DNA from: Larix sibirica
Lineage: Eukaryota > Streptophyta > Pinopsida > Pinales > Pinaceae
NCBI GenBank assembly: GCA_004151065.3
Contig: NWUY0304558698.1
Coordinates: forward strand, 1 to 11,817
Reading direction: 5' to 3'
Length of the DNA stretch: 11,817 nt
The notes under the pieces are model-generated. The model ran no database searches, was not told the origin of the DNA, and saw only the letters and a list, made by a program, of their open reading frames with translations. Position numbers and translations under genes: made by a program. This document shows positions 1-8,680 of this stretch, in pieces (within the stretch, counting starts at the first letter, position 1; each line of letters opens with the position of its first letter).

Positions 1-268
1 AATGTGATTAGGCCATTGTGACCCAATGCAAAATTTGGGACATGACAATTTTTTCCAAGAACCTCCCTCACTAAGTTTGACGGAATGCATCTCTCTGACT
101 TCTTCAAAATCACGTCACTCCTACCACAAACCCGTCCCCATCTCCTTACCCAGATAAGTGTGCCTACCTTCCTTAACGTCTCCTTGAGAAAGTGCATCTC
201 TCTTCCGTGAAGCCCATAAATTCATATCGATTATCTCTTCATGTGCCAAGGAAAGTACACCCAATCTA

Positions 269-346
269 CCTCCTTCATATGTGCACCCAGATTTCCTCCA
301 TCATACATGCGCCCAGACTTCCTCCATCACACTAGCACCTAGACTG
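269..346. repeat. Three tandem 26-bp units
   Basis: Units at 269-294, 295-320 and 321-346 each begin CCTCC and share a core close to GCACCCAGA or GCGCCCAGA. The period is exactly 26 bp with no gaps. Units 1 and 2 differ at only a few positions; unit 3 is more diverged. A weak fourth relative lies just upstream (about 243-268, with GTACACCCAATCT). This is a short, aged minisatellite-like array of unknown role. Confidence 0.72.
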
Positions 347-355
347 CCTATACAA

Positions 356-381
356 ATGTGCTCATTTCCTACTGAGCACAT
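356..381. other. Perfect 9-bp stem inverted repeat
   Basis: ATGTGCTCA (356-364) and TGAGCACAT (373-381) are exact reverse complements around an 8-nt loop. It lies 10 bp downstream of the 26-bp tandem array and about 70 bp upstream of a plus-strand TATA-like site (454-462). A stem of this size occurs by chance roughly once or less in a window of this length, so a role is not shown. Confidence 0.6.
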
Positions 382-560
382 CCCTTAGGAGTCAGACCAA
401 TTTTGTCTTGTCAAATTGATTCCTTTTGAATGGATTTCAAGCCTCCCTTGGCATATATATAGTTATCCAAGCACTCCAAGGAGTGTGCATGTTTGTTGGT
501 AAGGCTCCTCTTTAGTCGATATATTTAAGTCTTCCCACTTACTGACGCCTGTACCCGATT

Positions 561-638
561 TTGTCGACACCCATGCCCACTTTCCTTGGGCGTTATATTT
601 TGTCAACACCCATGCTTTCGCTTTCCTTAGGCGTTATT
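561..638. repeat. Two tandem 39-bp units
   Basis: Units at 561-599 and 600-638 start TTGTCGACACCCATGC and TTGTCAACACCCATGC and both contain TTTCCTT(G/A)GGCGTTAT. The period is 39 bp and divisible by three, so the plus-strand frame across it shows a two-fold peptide repeat. I see no other sign that this is coding, so I treat it as a local DNA duplication. Confidence 0.65.
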
Positions 639-2668
639 CATTCATGGGTTTGGATGCATGCCCCCGCCTTTACCAGATGGTTTCTTACCAATGGGTCTTG
701 TGCCACTAGTTTGCATGTCGTGCCCCTGGGATTCTACCGCTAGGCTCCCAAATCGTGCTACCTAGCACCCACGTCTATCTTGTTGAATCCCTTCCACTTG
801 CTTTTCAGGTCCGCCTACCTGCTCAGGAATCCTTGTGTGGTGCCACATGGCGTGGGTGCCACTCCACATCCCAACCTCTTGAATGATATCGGATGAAATC
901 ATGTGCTCCTAAGTTAGGTCACTTGCCAAGTGTTCTCGACTTAGCTTATTTATATAAGCCTGCTTGTCAAATCTTGTTGATGCTTATCGTGGGTGGAGTG
1001 GTGGTCAGGGTGCCTCCTCACCAAGATCGTGACATCCTCACCCACTCTAAGATGCTATCGCCCTCAACAACATCTCCAAGCTTCGTGTTGCACTCAGAAA
1101 TTGTCTACTAGTGTTGATGCTTCCACATGCTATTGTAAATGAGTCTTCTTAAGAAGTCTCCAAAACTATCTATCCATCACACCAATAAACCTACTATTGC
1201 CTCAATAGTGTGCCATATCATCATGCCACTATCCATTGCTAACCCTCATGTGCCAAATTGATTGGGTAGCTAATCCAATCGTTGTATCTGACTCCATGAA
1301 AATGAACTCATCATGCCTAAGATAGCCAAATTGTTTCGCACTTCGGTCCTCACATGCAAATCTATCGAACCAAGGGAAGGTCATCACCTTCACCTCAATT
1401 TTTTCCAATGAACCAATACTCAACACCCAATACTCGGCACCCAACTCATATGTTTTTTTCCCCTCAACTTGATTCTTAAGTCCTCAAGGTCAGAAACAAG
1501 TCACTCTCAATGTACCAAGCTCATGAGATGTAGAAGGGTGCACAACCCATGTAGGGTTCTTCATCTTACACTTCTATTGCACCACCACAACGCATCTGAG
1601 ATTTCAGCTGGGTTGAGCGCATGCTGCACTCCTAGGTACCAACACTAACCCACAACATGGATTGCATGTCGGTATGTTTCCCATCTCCAACACGACAAAT
1701 CGTATCATCCTCAACAATAAGGAGATTCCCTCCTTCAACCATCAAGTCACCACTGTGACCCGTCACCTCCACAATCCTCAATGTGGAGAATTGACAGTCT
1801 AGTATTCATGACTCATTTCCTACAATAGCATGTCCAAAGTATGCCTAGTTGGATGAGCAAGAAGAATACTCCATGTCCTCCGCAAGACATGTCTGCACCA
1901 CTACTCGGCTCCATCCACAACCAATCAATACAAGTTGTAGGAAGCATCCCCAAGTTGACCTTTCCACATGTCAATTGGTTCTTCCCGATCTTCCTCTCCA
2001 TGGTGTGATGCACCTATCTTTGTGGTCAAATATATGCTACCTCCATCACATCACTAGGAAATGCTTCAGATCCACTAATGCTACTTTTTACAAGGAGAGG
2101 GTTGCACCTCTTCCTTAAGCATGATAAGCCATGACTCAACACGTCGACCAAGCTAGGCATCTTCACAAGTGCCCAAGGCTCCATTTTCGACTTCTTGGTA
2201 GCAGGCCAATTTTAACTCTCAACAATGACAAGGAAATGGCAGGTAGCTGCCAAAGCCACCTCTTTCAAACACCATGATGCCTCCACCTAGGTCTACCACG
2301 AAACTTGTCATCGTAATTCATCTGTCCAATTGTTTAAATGACCATGCTGCATCTCTAAGAGCTTTTGTCTACATCACCCACTATTCACTTGGTAGGGTGG
2401 TCGATCACAAGTCCAAGGTCCCATCTGCACATCATCCTTCCCTGGTTGCATCGCATGACTACACGCCAAAGACTCCATGAAAACTACCTTCAACATGGAC
2501 TGTCACAATACTACCCCAATGCCTTCCACAGCCCGTTCTGGTTGCAACGATGCATCTCTTCCAACATCACTAGCTTCTCCAAGCGATCCTTCTGGTATCT
2601 CCCATGATTCATAGCTACCGACATCTTCCATGTTTGTTTTGTCGTATTTCAGGTGCACTATGTCTATT

Positions 2669-2688
2669 CACACTTCTATTGAAGTGTG
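2669..2688. other. Perfect 8-bp stem, 4-nt loop hairpin
   Basis: CACACTTC (2669-2676) pairs exactly with GAAGTGTG (2681-2688) around TATT. A smaller hairpin lies close by, GCACTC at 2788-2793 with GAGTGC at 2799-2804. Neither is followed by a T-run or any recognised gene. It may be a remnant of a folded element end or simply chance. Confidence 0.5.
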
Positions 2689-3031
2689 TCAAATGTCGAG
2701 TGACTTTACACCCTCCTACCAAATTCGTCAAGACCTTACGCTACTTCTTGTTCTTTGGAAGCAATGAACCCAACAACTGGTATTTTAGCACTCCTGTCGA
2801 GTGCACAGCGCTTCCACATCGTCAACACCACAGTCTCCATCCAATATCTTTGTTGTCACAAAATTGGGACCGTCTTATTGCGCGTGGTCCAACAAAGGTA
2901 TTATTGTAGTCTAGTGTGCCATTATTTCCAATCCCCGAAGAAAAGGTTCTCACCCGAAGCACAACCAAGACCAATGTGGATAGGGATTGGATAATTGTAA
3001 GGATACGGTTTGTGATAGTTCCTACATTCAG

Positions 3032-3092
3032 ATCGCAACAATATACATCCAAATATATCGCAACATTATCTATCTCAGAGCATCGCAACATT
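3032..3092. repeat. Three ATCGCAACA motifs at exact 25-bp spacing
   Basis: ATCGCAACA begins at 3032, 3057 and 3082. The sequence between copies is not conserved, so the 9-mer itself is the repeated unit. A related GTCGCAATA occurs near 3258. The motifs sit at the distal end of the candidate LTR, in the U5 part if that call is right. Confidence 0.6.
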
Positions 3093-3213
3093 AAAATGTA
3101 GATTACTTATAACAACTAAAGAGAAAACACATGAAAGATAGACAAATTCAACACAGAAAATTGAGGGCCCCAAAATCCTTCTTCATTACAGCAGATAAAC
3201 TCCATTACATAGT

Positions 3214-3234
3214 GTACATAGTGGCTCTATGTAC
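3214..3234. other. Perfect 8-bp stem, 5-nt loop hairpin inside candidate LTR
   Basis: GTACATAG (3214-3221) and CTATGTAC (3227-3234) are exact complements around TGGCT. ACATAGTG occurs twice just here (3207-3214 and 3216-3223). It lies downstream of the minus-strand TATA box, within what would be R or U5, where hairpins are common in retroelements. Function is not shown. Confidence 0.5.
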
Positions 3235-3426
3235 TTACAATCACAACAGAGTTACGCGTCGCAATATATGAAAACATCTAAGCAAAACCCAACTACCCAA
3301 AACTCAGATACATTATCCTATGTTGCGGATTTGGATATCTATGTGTTCTTCTACTCTGATCTTATTTTGATTGTTCACATCTCTTTCACTCTCATTCGTC
3401 TCTTCCTTTCTGCTCATCTTCTGCTT

Positions 3427-3435
3427 CCTTTTATA
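3427..3435 (-). promoter_or_regulatory. TATA box, likely LTR promoter
   Basis: TATAAAAGG on the minus strand matches a textbook plant TATA box. The following 50-60 nt (about 3426-3375) are almost entirely purine on the minus strand. It would start transcription leftward near 3400, in the same orientation as the retrotransposon, which fits an LTR promoter. In a 3' LTR it would fire into the flanking DNA. Confidence 0.5.
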
Positions 3436-3789
3436 CTTGTGGGGGAGGTTCCAAAGCAGTTGCGGCTGTTATCCTTTTCCGCAATTCTCGCTCCTTTACC
3501 CTGCACTTCCTTCATTGGTCCTTTCTTCTTTTGACTTTTGTGTTCCTCTCCAAAAATGAAGGATCCAAAAGGACCTGACCACAATGGATGACTCGCCCTT
3601 GAGTCAACTTTGTTGTGTTTTTTATCCTTGTGCATCTTCTATTGTTGGCTCTTCGAATGAAGGATCCAACTCTGGTATTGAACATCATCAAGGTCTTGTC
3701 TTTGGTACTGAACAACATCGGTATTTAGCTTATGTATCAGGGATACCAAATAAATCTACCTTATATTGAAATCAAGGGAAAATGTCACA

Positions 3790-4955
3790 ATAAATATTTC
3801 TCATCCCCTGGTTGTGGATTCGTCTTCAAAGTATTCAGTGTTGATAAAATTTTTGGAAGTGTCATCATGCTTGGAAAAGTGCCTAGTACTCCTTCAATAA
3901 GAGACCATATTTTTTGTACCAATATTCCAGTTAGCCATAGCAACAAGGAGACTAAGAAATGAGGACACAACTGAGACATTATTTCCAATAGAGCCAACGA
4001 ATATCACTTTGCCTTCAAAATTTGTGTCTCTCAAACTTCCATATGATGTAGTGGTGGTAGTAAAAGGCTAGAGAGAGTGAGATGTGACCTATGCGCTTAA
4101 AAGGGTGAGGACATAATGACAAAACTAGAGATGTCTAGTGGTCTTTGTGGTGTGTCTAGAAGCTCTTGCATAGTCTTATCCATCTAATTGTTCGTCTAGC
4201 ATGGAACTTGTATGGGATCGGTCAATGAGGTGCCTTCTATAGAAATAACTAAGCATGGCTCGATGAAGGATAAAATCTCATACAGTAGCAAGGGGATAAA
4301 CACAAATGCTAGCAGGACTATTTGCATGGCTCCAAGACCAAGACTACTTGAGAATCAGATAGTGGATTAGAAGGGGAGGTGGTGGTCCTATATAAAGACT
4401 TGAAATGATTTCAGTGTGGTGTTTCACAACATATGGATTGGATAGGAAATTATGCGTTGGGGATATGGTGATGGGGGGAAATCACAATGATCGCATGTGC
4501 AAAAATCGAGTCTAACAGTTTGGGATATAGGCTACGAAAATCATACGTGTAAGGGTTGGGAAATGATGAAAGTCAAAGTCGGGAAAGCACATGGATGGGA
4601 TTGCATGGTGGCTATTAGTGTTGCGGGGTAGAGATGGTGGAAGATTAGTGGGGAATCGATATAATTACTTTCCTAAATGTTGGAAGTGACTATTGGTTTC
4701 ACATGAGCAATCTTTAATCCCGAGGATTTGGTCATTAAAACTCATAAATTCCAAAAGACAGTTGGATTGATTTAACGTGGTGATGGTGGAAAGCAAATTG
4801 AATTATGGGTCCTATCCCGACTACAATGGTTTGAACTAACTACCAACTAACTGAACATAAGGAAATAACTAAGGATTGAAACTTAAAAAAATCACTGGAC
4901 AGAAACAGAAAGAGATCCTAACTCCTAAATCACTCTCGATAGCAAGAGTGGCCTC
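3790..4955. other. Non-coding spacer between integrase and candidate LTR
   Basis: About 1.17 kb follows the integrase end. I find no recognisable coding on either strand: open frames here are short, and the plus-strand frame at about 3899-4072 matches no family I know. The plus strand becomes G-rich between 4040 and 4700. A plus-strand TATA-like TATATAAAG lies at 4390-4398, antisense to the element. A minus-strand purine tract at 3809-3797 is the best polypurine-tract candidate. Several plant gypsy lineages carry long regions, or an extra gene, at this place; nothing envelope-like is visible here. Confidence 0.5.
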
Positions 4956-6276
4956 TTATGGAATTAATGAGTAGAGACATAGAGATTCAGGAAATGTGCC
5001 ATTCACCATCCTGGATGTAACATACCATCAAGCTATGTAAGTTTCATAACAATTGAATCTTTGATTTTTGCAATAGTAAATGGTCCTATCCATTGCATCT
5101 ATAATTTTCTCGAATGCTTCATGAATTTGTTGTCATAGAGTAGCACTTTGTCACCTTTGGAAAATTGTTTATGCTTGATGTGTCTGTCATGACATTCCTT
5201 ATGTCGCCCTTTTTCCACAGTCGCATGATAATCTGCCATAAAACGGGCTTCTTCAAGATCCATTAGTATCACACAAAATGTTCTGCAACTAATTCCTCCT
5301 CTGTCATGTGTGTTGTGTGTGCAATGTAAAGGCTTGGAACTACAAATTATGTAGGAATTGCTGCTTCCCTTCCATAAACCAACTGGAATGGAGTTTGCTT
5401 GTGAAGATTCTTAGCAGTTGTCCTATATGTCCATAATATAGTTGGAATCCATTCATACCAATCATACCTATTTGCAAAACAGACTTTGGTCAGTCCATTC
5501 TCGATAACCTTATTGAAATATTCAACAGTGTCATTTGCTTGAGGATGATATGGACTGCTTTTATGATGTTGAATTAGAACTTCACTTGTCAATTCTTTAA
5601 TAGTGTTGTTTAGAAAGTGGTTTCCCTGATCACTTGTAAGACTCCTAGGGCATTTGAACCGAGTAATAATATTTTCATAAATGGATTAAGCAGTTGTCTA
5701 TGCTGAACAATCTTGACCTGGTGTTGCTTTGGCTCATCTGGTTAAGTAGTCTGTTGTAGTGATAATGCAATGTTCTTTAGAATACTTCTTCGGTGGGTTG
5801 ATAGGTCCCACAAAATCAATTGCCCATTTTTCAAATGGTTGCAATGCTCGGACTAGGTGCAATGGAATTTCATCCCTTCAATATGGTTGACCAACGCGCT
5901 GATAGACGTCACATTTACTAGTATATTCCTTAGCATCTTTGAACATTGTAGGCCACCATAATCCTGCTTGGAGTACCTTCCTTCCTGTGGATTTTACACC
6001 AACATGTCCTCCCACAACTCCATGATGACATTCCCGCAAAATGTGCTCAGGATCATGATCCGATACACATCTGCGTAGGATTCCATCAATTCCCAACTTA
6101 TATAATTGTCCCGTAATTAATTTATATTCCACAACCCTCAGAACAAAGTGATGTTTTTGTGTTGTGGAATAATCGTATGGGGTGTTTCCTATGGTGAGAA
6201 ACAATGAAATCGCCTCTTGATTATCTGGGACGACTTCCACTCTAAATAATGTTGCATATGGTAGTTGGTCATCCAT
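4956..6276 (-). pseudogene. Integrase domain of the retrotransposon pol (broken)
   Basis: Integrase inserts the element's cDNA into host DNA. Seen: an N-terminal zinc-finger region (about 6110-5900) with the HX6H pair and CX2C reduced to CX2Y (tyrosine codon at 5904-5902). The catalytic core follows with EKWAIDFVGP (5832-5803, first Asp), TSDQGNHF (5637-5614, second Asp) and TVEYFNK (Glu at 5523-5521). The second Asp and the Glu are separated by exactly 35 residues, so the D,D(35)E triad is intact and in one frame from 6276 to 5347. Four stops interrupt that frame (5880, 5736, 5700, 5688). The C-terminal domain is in another frame from about 5263, with GDKVLLYDNKF and WIGPFTI (5092-5072), a GPF/Y-type module, plus two TAG codons and a further frame change near the end. 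No chromodomain follows. It continues without a gap from RNase H. Confidence 0.93.
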
Positions 6277-6294
6277 AGGCCCTTCAACTTCTCT

Positions 6295-6850
6295 AGATTC
6301 TATTCATGATAGATTATTGGGTCCATGGTTGTGTTTTCTGGGCCTAACTATGAATTCAAAGGATAATTCCTGGAACAAAAGTATCCACCTTCATATTCTA
6401 CCTTATATCACTGGCCTGTTTATCAAATGCTTCATAGCTGAGTGATATGTGAAAAACCTAAGGTTCCTCCAAATAAGTAGTGGCAAAACTTTTGCAATGC
6501 ATAAATTATAGCCAATCCTTCTTGCTCTATTGTTGTGTAGTTGCGCTTTGCTTGCGATAACTTTCTATTGGAAAAATAACTGGATGGTCCATCTCACCTT
6601 CTCTTGGCTGGGCCAATATAGCACCATGAACGATTCCTGATGCATCAACATTAACATGGAACTTTTTCTTGCAATCAATAAATTCTAGGATTGGGTATTT
6701 ATCATTCTCTCTTTTAGTGTGGTGAAGGCATTTTCACAGTCTTTGTTCCATCTGAAAGTTTCAGTTTTTTTCAACAATTGCTCCAAAGATGCAGTGATGG
6801 ACGCATAGTTGTGGATGAACCTTATATAGTACCCGATATGACTCAAGGTA
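6295..6850 (-). pseudogene. RNase H domain and RT connection (broken)
   Basis: RNase H removes the RNA strand of the RNA/DNA hybrid during reverse transcription. Seen: FHVNVDASG (6661-6635) gives the first catalytic Asp. NRKLSQAKRNYTTIEQEG begins at 6569 in a shifted frame and supplies the Glu. YHSAMKHL begins at 6447 in a third frame, and there the Asp expected just before HSA is Tyr. LFQELSFEFIVRP and GPNNLS (6325-6308) follow, the latter with Asn where an Asp is usual. So two of the four carboxylates are gone. The stretch from 6850 to 6665 between RT and RNase H is recognisable only in pieces. The last frame runs straight into the integrase with stops, as expected for a single pol polyprotein. 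Confidence 0.88.
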
Positions 6851-7753
6851 AATCAAAATTGTTTTACTGATGCAAGTCCTTGAAACTCACAATTTCTGCA
6901 ATTTTTGCAAGATCTACCAGTACTCCACCTTTGCAAACAATCCATCCTAGTAAATTGCCAAAAGGTAAACAAAATATGCACTTCTGCAAGTTCAAAGAAA
7001 TTTCCATTTGTATGCAACAATCCAACATAAGTCAAAGAAGTGCAACATGATATTTGAGCAGGTTGTGGACTGTCCATTCATCCAGATAGAATTTCAAAAA
7101 CTTATGAAGGAATTCACGGAAAGTTGTGATCACTATCCTTGAGAAAAACATATGGTGCATTTTTCAATCCAAATGGCATCACATTATAATCAAATGTCCC
7201 CATTCTGTAGTGAATGTGGTCTTCTTATTATCTTCTTCAATGATCCTGACCCGATGGTAGCTCGAGAATCCTTTAGTGAAGGAGTATGCCTCATTCCCTG
7301 ACACATGGTCTAACACTTCGTCACTAAATGATGTCGATAATGGTCATGAACAAAAGCAACATTCAAGCTGCGATAGTCAACATAAAATCACATGTCCTCT
7401 GTAACTTTCTTGCTCTAGATCACAATGGGGATGATCCACTATGATTCATCTACTGGAAAAATCAATCACGCACTTAGCATGCGATCAATTTCTTTCTTCA
7501 ACTTTTGTTTCACCAGGGGGTTCAGTCTATATGGGAAGTGCTTCACAGGTTTGGCATCAGGTTTCAATGTAATATTCATCTCTCCCAAGTCTCCTTGAAT
7601 CCCTTTTAGTTCTGTAAAGTTTTGTGGAAATAGGTCAACATACTCTTTTAATAGTGACGTGACCTTAGACATTGTTTGTTCATCCCAATAATCCCCAATG
7701 GTTTCCATTTTTGGTTTGTCTTCAGTATCGATATTGATTTTATTTAACTTCAA
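6851..7753 (-). pseudogene. Reverse transcriptase domain of pol (broken)
   Basis: RT copies the element's RNA into DNA. Seen in order on the minus strand: an open 95-codon piece (7753-7466) with IGDYWDE, LKPDAKPVKHFPYRLNP and KKEIDRML, which leads into the fingers; FYVDYRSLN (7387-7361); SFTKGFSSYH (7283-7254); VMPFGLKNAP (7182-7153); FYLDEW (7091-7074); and SLNLQKCIFCLPFGNLLG (about 7005-6950). Two catalytic positions are changed: the Asp expected in SFT-D-GFS is Lys (codon 7274-7272), and the second Asp of YxDD is Glu. At least three frame changes and several stops, including TGA after MLSA at 7468-7466, break the domain. The motifs and spacing are clearly Ty3/gypsy type. The open frame at 7077-6853 is out of frame with the RT motifs and is a shadow. 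Confidence 0.94.
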
Positions 7754-7759
7754 AGGTTG

Positions 7760-8680
7760 TATATAAATTTCCTAGGTGTCTTTACATTTTTACTACCTAA
7801 CTTCTTGAGATCCTTCCAACTCCTTGAAAGTTAAGTGTTGCAACTTTTCCAGTTCAACCAGTTTGAAAATTGTCCTGGTCTATCTTTGCGCAACAAAGAG
7901 GCGGTCTTATTTCATGAATCGCAAATTGAAGGCTCACTAACTCCTAATGTGTAATATAGACATACGAGTGTCTCACAATCCTCAAATGGTAGATAAATAA
8001 TGCACCTTTGATATTTGTTAATGCTTATGTTACCTTGTCATTGGTTGTAGAGAAGGAGAAATCTTGACATAACTTTGCATGTAGCTTCTTCCAGCAGTCG
8101 GTCTACCTTCTTATTTCTTCGAGTAGATACCAAGCTTTCAGGATAGGGCCGAGCTCATGAAAGAATTAATGAAACCAAAACTCTCACTGTAATCCACCTA
8201 ATTCCCATTGGTGCTCACACATTTCAATGTTCTTGTAGGGATTGGTATCCCCCTTATATACTTCTTTCACCATATTAGCATGCACAGACGAATTGAACTT
8301 GATCATCAATGTTAGTTGGGATGTGTCTCAACCAATTATATCATCTTTCTACATTTCCCACCATCTTGTGGGAGTCCCTATAAGCATTGTATCCAAGACA
8401 TCCACATGGTATTCTTCCGGCATTGAAGAGTCCATTTTATGCAGTAATGTGTCTAAGCCATTAGTACCATCGGACATTAGTGGATCACTTGGTTATATTA
8501 TGATCCATCGAACTGACTTCACCATTGCGCAATTGGATGAGAGATCACAACTCCCATTTTTCCAACTGTCCTAGGATTCTTCAGAATCACTATCAAACGA
8601 CTGGATACTTCTCTAGCTTACTGAGCCTTTTGGTATCCCATTTTATTGGATTAGATCTATGTATCATGGCCCTTGGTGTG
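7760..8680 (-). pseudogene. Second gag-like domain between protease and RT (broken)
   Basis: Between the protease and RT lies about 0.9 kb of coding homology that ordinary Ty3/gypsy pol does not have. Seen on the minus strand, all in one frame with stops: RSIQSFDSDSEES (about 8625-8587), CAMVKSVRWIII (near 8530), LMSDGTNGLDTLLHKM (from about 8480), GTPTRWWEM (8378-8352), NPYKNIEMCEHQWELGGL (8243-8190), ILKAWYLLEEIRR (8144-8106) and CQDFSFSTTND (8069-8037). Then comes a linker with FAIHEIRPPLCCAKI (around 7925-7880) and NFQGVGRISRS (about 7840-7807). The small-residue-P-x-RWW core followed by an AWYL...RR helix and an F-rich block resembles the Retrotrans_gag capsid fold. The same frame carries the end of the protease, so the module is colinear with pol rather than a random insertion. 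About 14 stops interrupt it, close to the chance density, so the call rests on motif similarity, not on openness. Confidence 0.72.

Larger units (their letters stand above)
1..3010. other. Unassigned pyrimidine-rich flank, no recognisable gene
   Basis: This stretch holds only short open frames on both strands (the longest about 100 codons). None shows a motif, domain or composition I recognise. The plus strand is rich in C and T throughout. It contains a 26-bp triplicate, a 39-bp duplicate, several short perfect hairpins and two TATA-like sites on the plus strand (454-462 and 949-957). The likeliest explanation is an older, strongly decayed repeat or another element's non-coding region, but nothing seen here proves that. 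If the LTR call at 3011-3789 is right, this is the DNA into which the retrotransposon inserted. Confidence 0.5.
3011..3789 (-). repeat. Candidate 3' LTR of the minus-strand retrotransposon
   Basis: On the minus strand this segment begins TGTGACA and ends CTATCACA, so it has TG...CA ends inside a 5-bp terminal inverted repeat TGTGA/TCACA. It carries a strong minus-strand TATA box (TATAAAAGG, 3435-3427) followed by a purine-rich leader and a perfect hairpin, as expected for U3, R and U5. A purine-rich minus-strand tract (3809-3797, AGGGGATGAGAAA) lies 7 nt upstream of the proposed start and could be the polypurine tract, though it is not adjacent as is usual. At 779 bp the length is normal for plant gypsy LTRs. 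The partner LTR is outside the window, so identity between the two cannot be tested. The boundaries are inference. Confidence 0.4.

Noticed and set aside
561-743. Plus-strand frame with a two-fold peptide repeat, possible small repeat protein
   Set aside because: The repeat is explained by the 39-bp DNA duplication; the frame has no ATG at its start and no other coding sign.
1229-1444. 71-codon minus-strand open frame with protein-like composition
   Set aside because: No recognised motif, no matching frame on either side, and length within chance for this window.
3229-3534. Hydrophobic 101-codon open frame on the plus strand, possible membrane protein
   Set aside because: Its hydrophobicity comes from the pyrimidine-rich strand opposite the LTR purine leader. 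It has no start context or family match.
3899-4072. 57-codon plus-strand frame with a protein-like feel in the spacer
   Set aside because: Not recognised, bounded by stops, no initiator codon near its start, and the length is within chance.
6853-7077. Open frame of 74 codons on the minus strand within RT
   Set aside because: The RT motifs (FYLDEW, SLNLQKCIFC) are in a different minus-strand frame across the same bases, so this frame is not the coding one.
8242-8574. Open frame of 110 codons on the plus strand
   Set aside because: It lies antisense to the gag-like module, whose minus-strand motifs are clear. No motif is visible in the plus-strand product; it is a shadow.
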